A stretch of DNA of 64,000 nucleotides from Bidens hawaiensis (Eukaryota; Streptophyta; Magnoliopsida; Asterales; Asteraceae), in contig JAIQDT010005020.1 in NCBI GenBank assembly GCA_021521415.1, positions 1 through 64,000 of the forward strand, in the 5' to 3' direction. Position 1 is the first letter of the stretch. Every line of letters starts with the position of its first letter. Both the position numbers and the translations under genes were made by a program. Below, in pieces: positions 1-10,898 of this stretch. Under the pieces are notes generated by a model. It saw only the letters and a program-made list of their open reading frames with translations. It did no database searches and was not told the DNA's origin.

Positions 1-353
1 TGATTTTTTTTCTTTTTAATTCGTATTATACCTATACATATATGTATACTTTCATTTAATCTCTAGTTACGTAATGTACACCTATGTACATTATCATTTA
101 CTTTAAATTATACATATGTGTATAGGAAAAAAACATGTGTGTACATATATATACATATTATACATATAAACCGAGAAATTTTTTTTTTATGTTTTTTTTA
201 GAAACCGGGATGATAAATAAGATCTTTGGCTTTTTTACTTTTTTATTTTTGTGTTTTTTTTTGTTTTATGATTTTTTTTATTTTTGGGTTTTTTTATGAT
301 CCAAAATGGTTCTCAAAGTTTCCAATTCCCAAAAAAGTTCTCACATGATCCTG

Positions 354-354
<1 letters not shown>
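1..354. mobile_element. TA-flanked MITE, copy A (cut by window edge)
   Basis: Non-coding T-rich element whose inner part (paired motifs such as ACATATGTGTATAGG) and right end (TGGTTCTCA, then TTCTCACATGATCCTGATC) match two complete copies near 32.9 and 33.9 kb. The right end abuts a long (TA)n tract, as in those copies. No protein is encoded. The left end lies outside the window, so terminal repeats can only be judged from the other copies. Confidence 0.7.
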
Positions 355-414
<60 letters not shown>

Positions 415-417
415 TAT
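355..417. repeat. (TA)n microsatellite
   Basis: Almost pure TA dinucleotide tract of about 60 bases next to the end of the MITE. Reading frames through it give a meaningless Tyr-Ile repeat peptide. Confidence 0.95.
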
Positions 418-1264
418 TTATTACCAGCAGCTTTACATATATTTGACTTAAAACTTTGGTGTGTTACTCTATTTTGCTTCATTTTCACACCTCTTAAATT
501 TGCAGAAAAATAACATATATGAATTCCACACAATATATATCAATTATCATAAACAAATTGATTTTGACCAAAACATGCATGTCTTCATATTCCCTGACTT
601 TTGATCGTTGTATAAGTAACCTTAACAAATACATAAAAAACAGAATTTTCATATTTGGAGGTAAAATAAACCAATCCATTATTAAAACTAAAATAATAAA
701 AAAACTATAAATAATTTATAATCTTTCGTCACCATAGTTGAAGAAAAAGCTGAGCACCTGCAATTTGTCATACCCGGAGAGCACACCGACACCAGCAACA
801 GCTCGGAGAATGTTTGCAGCTGCACCCTTGAACAGAGACTTGGGCCCCTCGTTCTTCAAGATCTGAGTGAATGCATCCATTGCACCCTTGTACTTAACTG
901 CTTGCCCAGATGTCATCATCATTCTTCTTCTTACCGTGTCAATCGGATACGATGCAAGTCCCACACCATTGGTGATCACCCAACCAAGTGCAAAACTGAG
1001 AAAGAAACTATCCTGAAAAGTGCGCCCGACAATCGTTAGCCATGTTAACCAACGGGATCAGGTGAACATGATTATGTAAATCGTAGATTGTGTTGGGCTT
1101 GATTTTCAAGAGGTTTGTAATAGTGTTAGAATATATGTACATCATTGATTGATATTCATTCAATATTTATATATATTCTCACACATTGGAGACTAGTGAA
1201 AGCAATATTCAAATACAATATCTTTTCTAAAGTGGAATCTGGTGCTTACCCCTGTATCCTCTTA

Positions 1265-2028
1265 GGACGCGTTCGTTTCACAGACTTTTTTTTAAAGGAT
1301 TTGAAATTGGAATTGGAATTGGAATTGGAATGGAATGGAATGTTTGAGAATCCCTATCATATGTATGGTTGGTTAATATGTATTGGAATTTGAATTGGAA
1401 TTGGTTCGAGCTGACACGAGTTTTTGCACTGGACGGGTTGGGTTTCGGTTCCTTTGTTTCTTTTTGGTCGGTTTCGGAGCACTGATGGGTTGGTTTTCAG
1501 TTTCTTTTGTTTGTTTTTGGTCGGTTACGGATTCGTTTTTGGCCTTTTGTTTCGTTGGGTCGGTTTTTTTCAGTTTCATTTTTGTTCGGTTCAGTTTTTT
1601 TGTTTCGTTTTGATCGATTTTTTCGGGTTTCCATCAATTCAGTTCAGTTTTGGTTTGTGTTTCGTTTACGTCGACTTTCGGTTTCGGTTCATTTCTCGTT
1701 TTTTTATTTTTTAAGAACGAGGGCAAAGGCGGAAATGTTTTAGTTTTTTTTTACATTTTTTCGTTTTTTATTTATATTTTGAGTTATGATTTTTTTATTA
1801 ATTTTTTTTAATTTTTTTGGAGGGGATTTATTGTTAATAAGAAAATCCTTTGTTTTCCATAACAATCCTTTAAAATAGGTGGGATTTTAAAATCCAATGA
1901 AATGTGAGATTTGATGGGATTTAGTTTCCATTCCCATTCTTTCATTTAATGAAACGAACATATCAATTCATGGGATTTAAAATCCCATTCCTTAGAATTT
2001 CTTCCAAATCCTTGAAACGAACAGAACC
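1265..2028. mobile_element. Tourist-like (PIF/Harbinger) MITE in ADP/ATP carrier intron
   Basis: Ends are GGACGCGTTCGTTTC and, inverted, GGTTCTGTTCGTTTC. Both are flanked by TTA, the 3-bp target duplication of PIF/Harbinger elements. Inside the left end is a GGAATT repeat. Relative to the sister copy at 38 kb it carries about 300 extra bases of T-rich sequence with repeated GGTTTCGGTT-like units (about 1410-1710). No transposase is encoded, so it would need a PIF/Harbinger transposase from elsewhere. Confidence 0.85.
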
Positions 2029-3027
2029 TTAAAGCTCAACACAGAAAGTTTTGATTGTTACAAGATTCGGTTGTTACCCGATCATCCACCATTCATTTAA
2101 ACACAAACTTTTAAGACAAAGAACACGGAAAACATAAATATAGCTAGTTACCTGATATTTTCCTATAAGAAGGACGGGCTTCAATGAATCGTATAAGCCG
2201 AAGTACAAGCCACGATAGACGATAATACCAACACACGAAATGTTAAACCCTCGATAAAGCCCAGCGATACCGTCAGTAGCTAATGTCTTCTTGTATACGT
2301 CAACCAAACCATTAAACTCCCTTCCTCCTCCGCCTTTCTTTGCAGCCTTAGCATCATTTGCCAAACGGGTTTCTCGCATAATCGAGTGAATACACGAAGA
2401 AAAGAGAAGAAGCACCAGCAGCACCTCCAGATGCTAAATTACCTGCAAACCATTTCCAGTACCCATCTGTATCTTTCTTAAAGTTAAATAGCTTCTTGAA
2501 GTAATCTTTGAATGCAAAATTCAAAGCCTGGATTTCACAAAAGTCACAGAATTAATTAGTTAACCACACAGGATGGATTTAAAATGTTTAATCAAAAGTT
2601 CAAACCAGACAACAAGATTATAAACATTACGTTACTAGCCTGTGTTGGGAAATAACGAATAACGTTAGCAGTGTTTCCTCGCCACAATGACACAAAACCT
2701 TCATCTTTGACAGTTCGACCAAAACAATCCATAATTCCTTTGTAGGGTTCAGACAATCGACCGGCCTTAATCATCTCATCCTGATTCTGGATCAAGAGCT
2801 TAATACGTTCAATCGGGGCTGCAGCTGTATTTGATACGGCAGCAGACACTCCACCCATAAGGAAATCGGTCACGAACCCTCCTAACCCTTTTTCGGCTGG
2901 GGCTTGAACAAAAATAGGAGATGGTTCAAGCGCAAAGGGAAGTTTGGTTTGTGGCTGAATTGGGTACTGAAAGGCAGCATTTGTGTAATTTTTGTTCCGA
3001 TAACGGCTATAATTTAGATGTGGTTGT

Positions 3028-3174
3028 CAGTGGCGGATCCAGGAATTTTTTTTAGGTGGTTCCCTCTTAATTTATAAGGTGGTTCCTACGCGTCTTCTAT
3101 ATATCCGTACACTATTATTTCGAAACTCGGGTGGTTCCGGGGAACCACCCGTTTGTATGCTGGATCCGCCCCTG
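3028..3174. mobile_element. hAT-type MITE inserted in ADP/ATP carrier exon 1
   Basis: A 147-bp element. Its left end CAGTGGCGGATCCAG and the inverted right end CAGGGGCGGATCCAG form a terminal inverted repeat. The flanks GTGGTTGT and GTTGTTGT are an 8-bp target duplication with one mismatch, typical of hAT insertions. Taking out the element and one flank copy joins the carrier reading frame smoothly (HGLQ to PHLNY), so it is a clean insertion into coding sequence. Confidence 0.88.
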
Positions 3175-3296
3175 GTTGTTGTAAACCATGGTCACAAGCA
3201 TGGAACTGTGTCAGTGTCATGCTTGATGATAGAAGACTCCCAGCTAGCTTTTGGGAAACACTTGGATCATGTGCTTGTTCAATCATGTCTACCCTA

Positions 3297-4195
3297 TATA
3301 CATACAAAAAAATGACTTCTTAGAAATGAAAAGATGAGCAAGGTGCAGTTCCTACATTACATCAAAGATCAAGAAGATATGTTATCATTCTAAAATACAT
3401 ATTATAAAATATTGTTTTTGTCAAACTAGAAAATATGTTCTAAATGAAGCCCCTAATTTTTTAGGGCTTAACTACGTTCTATTTTCATTAGCATCTTCAT
3501 CTTAATCACAACTCCTAGTCCCTCAAATTTGAAGTTGGATTTGTGTGATTTTGTGCCCTTTTGAAAATTATATACCACCTAGATCCTACCAATATCTTGG
3601 ATGAGATTCTAGTGGGTACATTTGTTTATTTGGAAATCATATACAAAAATTTGTGTGCCATCCTATTGTCCATATGCTTAAGATCCTATGAAAAAGAATA
3701 CTTTCATAAAAGGAAGATGATTTTAGAATCGGCTTTAGGCCCTTAAAAGTTTCTAAGAGAAATACATGTTGAAGTTTCTAAGAGAAATCGAAATTGTTAG
3801 AAAACTAAAGATACACACATTAGGGTGTAATCAAAATGGCAAACACGCGAGATCGGTGATCTTCAGGAAAATATGCAACAATAGCAATAATTTGCAGAGA
3901 AAAACCTACGGGATCAATTATAAAACAAACAATTGAAATGTGATTCATAATAAGACATTCAGGCATGCACGCATGCAAGATGCAATCATGAATCAAAGAA
4001 CTGCTTGCAGAAAGCTTCAAATAATATACCTAGCTAGAGAATTTGATGAACAGGTATTGATGAGAGAATGTAAGAGAAAGAGTGATGCGAGTTACCCTTT
4101 TTAGAGAGAGAGGATGCCACTTGAGAATGAGAGGGAAAGGCCGAGAAAAATTCAAGGAGAAGGAGTCAAGGAGAAGGAGAATTGAAGAATTAAGG
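3297..4195 (-). other. Probable 5' UTR exon and leader intron of the ADP/ATP carrier
   Basis: No coding gene is evident. Just upstream of the carrier ATG, the minus strand has a pyrimidine/T-rich run ending in TATAG, an acceptable intron acceptor. About 800 bases further upstream (about 4100-4190) lies a CT-rich tract of the kind found in plant leaders, ending in AAAAAGGGTAACTC, a plausible donor. I infer a non-coding leader exon and leader intron. The LTR element starts only about 90 bases further upstream. Confidence 0.4.
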
Positions 4196-4284
4196 TGTTA
4201 ATTAACAAATAAGTTGCAAAAAATACGGCTCACCGTTAAACCCGACTTTTGACTGTTATGAGGTGGCTGTTTCATTTTAGGTGT

Positions 4285-5280
4285 TGAAGAAACACTAATC
4301 GACCCCCGGCAGATTACGGATAATCTGGGGTTAAATAGATGTTTCCCACGAGAATTAGGTCGGCAAAGATGGTTATTCCTGAGGACCTGCAAAACAGACA
4401 CCGTGAGCTCGTCACTGAGAAGGGGGGGGGGACCTCCTTGTGACCACCCTCCGGCGTGAGAATCAGACTAGATTGCTCTTGAATATAAGTGTATATTAAG
4501 AGAAATTGCTAGAGCAGATATCAGATAAGATATAAGATAATGATACCGTTCCAAGGTGTTGGAGTATTTATAGCCGAAGGTAGGTTTCCAAGCATGGTAC
4601 AGCCAGCTGTATAATATTCCTTTTCTACCAACTGTGGGCTACGCACGTGCCATGCTGGTAGTTGGTGGGTAGGCAGCGGCTGATAGTGACATGGCCGGCT
4701 GTGTACTATTCCTTTTCCGCCGGCTGTGTACTATTCCTTTTCCACCAACTGCAGGCTATGTACGTGCCACGACAAGGGTTGGTGAGTAGGCAGCGGCTGA
4801 TAGTGACATTTTGTACTAGAGCGTGCTCCTCGTACTGTTGTCGGTGAGCTGTCACCTGTGATTGGTTCATGGGCTTGCTTTGGTCAGATCTTGTCTATTT
4901 TGTCCATACCTTGGCAGGTTATAGTACCAAAGATCTTCCAGAAGCGTACGGACTGGCTCATTTGGGCGGGAGTATTCCGCCTTGCTCATTCCTTCTTCAG
5001 GTGACTACTGAATTATTGAGAGTTAGTGCCTTGTGCGTGTAGCCTTGCTATTAGTGCGGGTAGCCTTCCCTGATGGCTTGTATCCGCAGCTGCGGGAACA
5101 GGCGGGGGTACTTCACCATTGGGAGGCTTTTCCTGCGGGAAACAGCTGGCGTACTGCGCGTAAGGTCTTCATCTCTCTGAGCATGGTGGGTCCTGCGGAA
5201 CCAGTTGGTCTTTGCGTAGACGTCCCTCTTCAAGGTGAGTCTTGCGGGTCCAACTGGGCCTTGCTGGACCTACCTCTTCA
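4285..5280 (-). repeat. LTR (3' LTR) of the pol-less gypsy element
   Basis: Matches the 12486-13480 copy along its whole length, with only scattered single-base and homopolymer differences, for example the C-run near 4305 and the G-run near 4425. Begins TGAAGAAAC and ends CTCTTCA. Confidence 0.95.
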
Positions 5281-5292
5281 AGTCCCCCCAGT
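5281..5292 (-). other. Polypurine tract of the pol-less gypsy element
   Basis: The minus strand reads ACTGGGGGGACT directly before the LTR start TGAAGAG. This is the position of the primer for plus-strand DNA synthesis and it confirms the minus orientation. Confidence 0.75.
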
Positions 5293-5664
5293 CCAATGTT
5301 CTTCTCATGAATTGTTAATAAGTGAGGTGAACTTTTAGACTTAAGCAAAGGGTTTTGAAAAGGGTTTTTAGTTTTAAGGTTTTCCGTGGGGATTCTTCCC
5401 GCGGTTTTCCTAATGTCACGCAGAATTTCCCACTTTTCTGCTTGATCTTTGGGTATGATGCGGGTAGGTGTGTAACCTCTTCGCAAGTCAGGAGCGTTGA
5501 GTTTCAGTTGTATAGGTTCTCTACGAGGTTTTGGTAGTTTTAGACATAGTGATCAATTATGTTTAAACAACCAATTCCATCTTGGAGCATAAAACAATCT
5601 AGTTCTCAATGTTCCCACTATGCGGGGATGTTATATCCCTTTCCACAAGCATGGCCCAGAAGAT

Positions 5665-5958
5665 CCTTCTTGGTTTCAATTCCCTGCGAGTGTTAAGTAT
5701 GTGAAGGGTTTCGCCTTGACACTGTACCCGCACTCGTCTTATAGTTACTTTACTTCCAAGGTATTCTTGGCTTCAATTCCCTGCGGGTGCTAAGTATGTG
5801 CAGGGTTTTGCCTTGACATTGTACCCGCACCCGTCTTATAGTTACTTGGTTGCCAAGGTATTCTTGGCTTCAATTCCCTACGGGTGCTAAGTATGTGAAG
5901 GGTTTTTGCCTTGACACTGTACCTGCACCCGTCTTTTAGTTACTTGGTTGCCAAGGTA
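5665..5958. repeat. Three tandem repeats of about 115 bp
   Basis: The unit starts near GGTTTCAATTCCCTGCG and ends near TTACTTGGTTGCCAAGGTA. It occurs three times in a row with a few substitutions. It lies in the untranslated stretch between the 3' LTR and the antisense gene, where Tat-lineage elements often carry tandem repeats. No coding potential was seen. Confidence 0.85.
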
Positions 5959-6309
5959 AGGGGGGTGTATTCCCTCTTATTTTTGAATCTTTTTGAATCT
6001 TTTTGAAATTCGAAGAGTTGGTGAAAGGATAAGAACAGTCCAAACTGTTGAAGGGACGTTAGCGTCGTCCGACGGTTTCTTCTGACAGTTTCAGGACGTG
6101 CAGGAAGTTATGGTGACGTGACGGTATATGGTCATTCCAGACCTTTTTCAGGCGCGTGGGCGCGAGTTTTCGGGCGCGTGGGCGCGAATTTTACGGCAAG
6201 CGTCCTTTCAACAGCTGTTGCCAGCTTGCTCTTTCCACGTGTCATATTTTCATTGCACCTGCGCTTTCTCTCTCCTCCGCATTAAATTCATCGCATTCAT
6301 TGCGATGAG

Positions 6310-6318
6310 TATATAAAG
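6310..6318 (+). promoter_or_regulatory. TATA box of the antisense gene
   Basis: TATATAAAG lies about 130 bases before the ATG at 6443 and is followed by a pyrimidine-rich leader. It is a canonical plant TATA box, placed to drive plus-strand transcription inside an element whose own LTR promoter reads the other way. Confidence 0.6.
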
Positions 6319-6442
6319 GGGGAGAGGGTGCATCTTAATCCACACCTTCACTTCACTCTTCTTCTTCTAAACGATTTCCGGCGAATACTCTAACTTTTCC
6401 GTTGAGCATTCTCCTGAAATCGTTCTTCTTTACATCCAAAAC

Positions 6443-9400
6443 ATGTCTTCCATTCATGATCCTGAGGCTACTGCCAAGGAGTCTGAGGTGTACACCGAGA
6501 ACCCAATGTCCGCGTCTGATAAGGACGATAAGAGTACTGCTGGCGAGTGCCAGTGTGCTCTTACCGTCGACCTGTTACAGTACATCGTCAGGAAGTTCAT
6601 GTTCGAGCCTTTCGAGCCTGAGTTTCCTGAGCCTCATCAGACGGTGTACGATGCCCCCAAAGGCAAGATAGGGGTATATGCTGCATTCTTCGTCTATGGG
6701 AATCTCAGGTTCCCATTGACGAAGTTTGTATACCGTGTTTTGGAGAGACACGGTGTGCACCTGACGGAGGTACACCCAATGGCGATCGCCAAGATCCGCC
6801 ATTTTGAATGGGTGTGCCTCATTCTTGGTGTGGAGCCCCATGTCGACCGCCTGATGACCTTCTACTCATGGAGGTGCAAGGCTGGTACACCTTGGTCACC
6901 CGGATCAAGGGTTTGAAGATTTGTTCTACCGAGCGCAGTCTTCGGTCTTGGAAGCGGGAGTTCTTCTACATCTCTGCCCGTGTCGTCCCTATTGCGATGA
7001 CATTCAAGAACGGGAGAGCACTCCCCAACCTTCACGCCTCCAACTACCAGGAGGCGGAATGGTTTGCCAAGATCTCCCGGATCCAGACTCCGGTTTACCG
7101 CTTTGCGGAGTCTGGGATGGTGATGCTCGGTATGAGCCGGGTGTGGAAAGATGCTGGTGTGGAGGCGCCACAGATTCCCATCGTCCTCGAATACGGTTTG
7201 AACTCTATCCCTTACGGTATGCTTCATTTTATTTGCTAATTTAGGGTTTTTGTTCTAACCATCTTTCTTTTTATTTTCAGAGGGAAACAACTTGCAGTCT
7301 CTTCTGCAGCCGCGGGAGAGCGGTGGTCCCGCTCGGTTGGGTACTCGTGCTCTTGACGTGAACGAGTTGCCCATCCTTGAGCAGACGGCGGATCGGTTTG
7401 TGGAGGTCTACCCGCCGGGCCACGAGATTCTGAGCGCCACGCGGCCAGGTAAGAGATTATTTAACCCTCGCCCTCTCAATGCTCAAACCTCTGTTGGAAT
7501 TCCTCTAATTTTGTCATCTTCTGATGAGGAATCCGCAGATGGTCCTTTCTTCGCGAGGAAGAAGAAGGCTGCTGGCGGGAAGGGCAAGGCTAAGGTTGCC
7601 TCCACTGTCGATCAAGGGAACCGGTCTGACTCGGAGACCGAAAGCGAGGAGGCGGCGGGGAACCCTAGTGGTGGTGAGACCACTGTTCCGGAGGTTGAGA
7701 TAGCTGTCACCTCCGACCAGCCCAGGACGACGACGGTGACCGGTATGAAGAGGCCGGCTCCATCGGGTTCGTCCCCGCCTGTTTGCACCTTCAAGCTCAA
7801 GAGGACTCGTAAGTATAAACTTCATTTACCTTAACTGCATATCTTTCCGCCATTATACTTATATATCTTGTCTTCGTGCAGGCGTGGATGCTACCGCATT
7901 CCAGAGTGGAGCGGGGAGGAGCACCTCTGGACCCATGACGGTAGGTTTGGTCAACCTACCCGAGGCGATGACCCAGGCGGCTGCGCCTGCTTCAAGTGTT
8001 GGTTCAGTTGCTCACCCGGTTGAGGCAACTGTTCCAATTGTGACGTCTCCGCCGGCTGTCAATGCCATATTCACTACGTCCTTCACTGAGCCGGCGGTGA
8101 GTTTTTCTGTGGGTTCCTCCGCAGCAGCGGCCACGGTTGTGAGTTCACCTCCAGTGAGTTCACCACCGATGGTCTCCACCGCGGCGGCTTCTACCGTGCC
8201 TCCGGCACCGGCGACTACCTCGTCCCCGGCCGGTTCAGCATGTATGTTTGGGGTTGGGGCTTCTAGCCAATCTCTGCCTCCTTCCCATCTGCCTGACCTC
8301 TTGGATGGATATCCATTAGGTTCAGGTGATGGGTTTGGTGGCTATCGGCCTGTTGTCGACCCTACAGGTGCGTAGGGTTATTTTGGCCCTTTTTTTTCTT
8401 TTATCTTTTCCTAACTGTTTCTTGATTTTGCAGTGTCGGATTCGAATGAGGTGTATGTTCCACGGTGGAACATCCGCCGGGGAACAACCCTTCGGACGGC
8501 TGTGGACTGCGTCGAGTGGGCGCGTCACGCGGCCCCAAGTGGCGCATTGGGGGAAGCCATGTCTAGCTACCAGGAGGGTAGGCTGACAAATGAGCTTCGG
8601 ATTCTCCTTGCCCGGATGCAGCCGCGCGTCGAGTTACTTTGTCGTGAAAACGACAAGTTAAAGGCTGCGCGTATCCAAGAAGTGGCTCAGGCGCGGGCTA
8701 TCTGGGAGGAGAACAGGAGACTTTCCGCAATTGCTGCGGAGAAGGAAAAGGCCTTCAAGGCCCTCGAGGTTGAAGTGCAGGCCCGGCTCGAGGCCCGTTC
8801 CAAGGCTACTCAGGCTGTTAACGAACAACTTAGGTTGGCTAAGGAAACTGCGCGGAACGCAACCGAGGCTGAAGCCGTTGCTGAACCTCTGCGCGCCGAG
8901 AATGAGGAGCTTAAAGCCAAGCTAGAGAGGCTTCAGCAGGCTCATGATGCTTTGGCTATGGAAGACGCCAAGAAGCTCCAAGAGATCTTGGATCAGAGGG
9001 GTATGCTTGACCATACTGAGCGTAAGCTGAAGGGCGTTGAAGAGGCTGCTGCTAAGGAAGTGTTGCTTGCCAACCTTAACAAAAATGAAGCCGAACGTGC
9101 CCGTAACCAAGCTCAAGCTGCCCTCCAGGAAGCTCTGATTACCAAGGAATGGCTTCTACGGGAAGCGTTGTCGCAGGTGTGCATAGCTTCATAATATCTT
9201 TACGCTTTTCTTTGTACTTAGAAAAGGTTTTGATACTTGTATTTTTGTTTTGTAGGTTGTGCATCGGATCTTCACGGACACATCCTATGACGATGCTATG
9301 AGCGCAGCCCTCAACGCTTCTCATGAGGATGGGGAAAGGGCTGGTTTCCTGCTTGGTCTGGGGTTTATTGAGCAAGGCATCCCGCCTTCCAAATTCCTTC

Positions 9401-9600
9401 TTTATGACGTGGATACTGAAGCTGCTTATGACTAAGAAGTGAACCAGTATGCCGCCTTCCCGCATCCGGTGGTGGAGAAGGTGAACGAAGTTGCTGCCAC
9501 TGATGATGGGCTAACTATCCTCAAGACTTTCCTTGAACCGCTACAGCCAACTGATGGTGCGGGTACAAGTGGGTTTGGAGGGAGTGGTCCTGAAGTTTGA
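6443..9600 (+). pseudogene. Antisense five-exon gene of the LTR element (putative gypsy-type transposase/PMD-like plus coiled coil)
   Basis: Five exons with matching phases: 6443-7216, 7281-7808, 7882-8367, 8434-9176 and 9256-9600. All four introns begin GT and end AG. Exon 1 resembles the plant 'putative gypsy type transposon' domain (PF04195-like; FPLTKFVYRVLERHGVHLTE, IRHFEWVC, WKREFFYI). Exons 2-3 are low-complexity Ser/Pro/Ala/Val-rich with basic patches. Exon 4 is a long Ala/Glu/Lys/Arg coiled coil. Exon 5 is acidic. No catalytic motif is visible and the function is unknown. Two lesions suggest a dead copy: a frameshift at about 6870-6890 and an in-frame TAA at 9433, about 55 codons before the next stop. 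Similar proteins occur as extra ORFs in Tat-lineage retrotransposons. Confidence 0.75.
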
Positions 9601-9877
9601 ACCTTGAGATCCCTTCCCACCGTTAGGATAGATTTTATTTTTGTATAGATTTATATTCTTTATGCGGGTATGTGCCCAGCCATTCTTGTAATACTTGAAT
9701 TTTTATGAAATATAAATGTTTGTGCGGGTAGGACCGCCACTTTCATTGGATGACTTGCTTTATAAATGTTATATGACTTGCTCATGCATATTATAGCTTA
9801 ATTTGGCACTTGTTTTGCCCCATAAACAATATATGATTCGCTCATGCATACTTTAGTTTAATTTAGCAATTTTCCAA

Positions 9878-10601
9878 GTGTTTTGAATAAGTTAACCGTT
9901 CGACGCGCCGTTGTCAATAGGTTAGTGTTCAGTTTCCTCTATCATGATTGTGCGGGTAGGACCGTCACTTTCATTTAGTGGGATGACCAATCTTCACCTA
10001 TAACTGACCTTCGTGAAGGTTTGCCGTTTTGTGTTTATGCGAGTTTTGCCGCCGTCCACACGCAACGACTTCCCCACTTATGCGGTGAATACCGGCATCA
10101 GTGTTTTGAATAAGTTAAACCTCTCGACGCGCGGTTGTCAATAGGTTAATGTTCAGTTTCCTCTATCATGATTGTGCGGGTAGGACCGTCACTTTCATTT
10201 AGTGGGATGACTAAACTTTACCTATAACTGACCTGCGTGAAGGTTGTCATCTCAGAAATTTTTGCCGTTTTTTGTGTTTATGCGGGTTTTGCCGCCGTCC
10301 ACACGCAACGACTTCCCCACTTATGCGGTGAATACCGGCATCAGTGTTTTGAATAAGTTAAACCTCTCGACGCGCGGTTGTCAATAGGTTAATGTTCAGT
10401 TTCCTCTATCATGATTGCGCGGGTAGGATCGTCACTTTCATTTAGTGGGATGACCAAACTTTACCTATAACTGACCTGCGTGAAGGTTGTCATCTCAGAA
10501 ATTTTTGCCGTTTTTTGTGTTTATGCGGGTTTTGCCGCCGTCCACACGCAACGACTTACCTCCCCACTTATTTATGCGGTGAATACCGGCATATCAGTGT
10601 G
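9878..10601. repeat. Three tandem repeats of about 220-245 bp inside the LTR element
   Basis: The unit begins near GTTTTGAATAAGTTAA, contains TGTGCGGGTAGGACCGTCAC and ends near GCGGTGAATACCGGCATCAG. Copies 2 and 3 are closest; copy 1 lacks a short insert. The array separates the end of the antisense gene from the end of gag and encodes no convincing protein. Confidence 0.88.
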
Positions 10602-10898
10602 GGAAGTTCATAAAGAATAAATGTAAGACCATCAGCGTCAATGTGATAAGGAGAATCATTTCCATTAGAAGTTGCTCTGGGCCTTTTCTTTAAAAGTTTG
10701 GAATTGATCTACATGCAACCTGTGTAATTGAACTCCCATGTTCTTGGGATGGGGGTGTCATCGAGCCTTTCGAGCCGATATTCACCTGGTTCGGAATCTC
10801 GTTGTTTACGCAGTACGTAGTCTCCAACATTGATGCTGCAGTTTCATTCGTGTTTTCCCCAACTGGGGTTCTACACGCATTAGCCTGCTCAGCGTTCA

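Larger units (their letters stand above)
716..3286 (-). pseudogene. Mitochondrial ADP/ATP carrier (adenine nucleotide translocator), disrupted
   Basis: Plant ADP/ATP carriers are inner-membrane proteins that exchange cytosolic ADP for matrix ATP. Exon 1 (ATG at 3286 to 2640) encodes an N-terminal extension, then the first carrier repeat with [23 protein letters not shown]. Exon 2 (2527-2152) has the FAGNLASGG and [12 protein letters not shown] regions. Exon 3 (1012-716) has [13 protein letters not shown], including the RRRMMM signature, and a normal C-terminus. Exon phases join correctly. Four defects are visible: a 147-bp hAT-type MITE in exon 1; an extra base at about 2370 that shifts the frame at the expected YARTRL; Asn for the conserved substrate-contact Lys in VSNTAAAP; and a GC instead of GT donor after exon 1 (CAG/GCTAGTAA). 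A Tourist MITE lies in intron 2. Family assignment is very secure; loss of function is strongly inferred. Confidence 0.92.

Noticed and set aside
294..533. Reading frame with a long Tyr-Ile repeat
   Set aside because: Produced by the (TA)n tract; not a gene.
9601..10700. Possible missing pol of the 4.3-13.5 kb element
   Set aside because: Only tandem repeats and short frames; no reverse transcriptase, integrase or protease motif on either strand.
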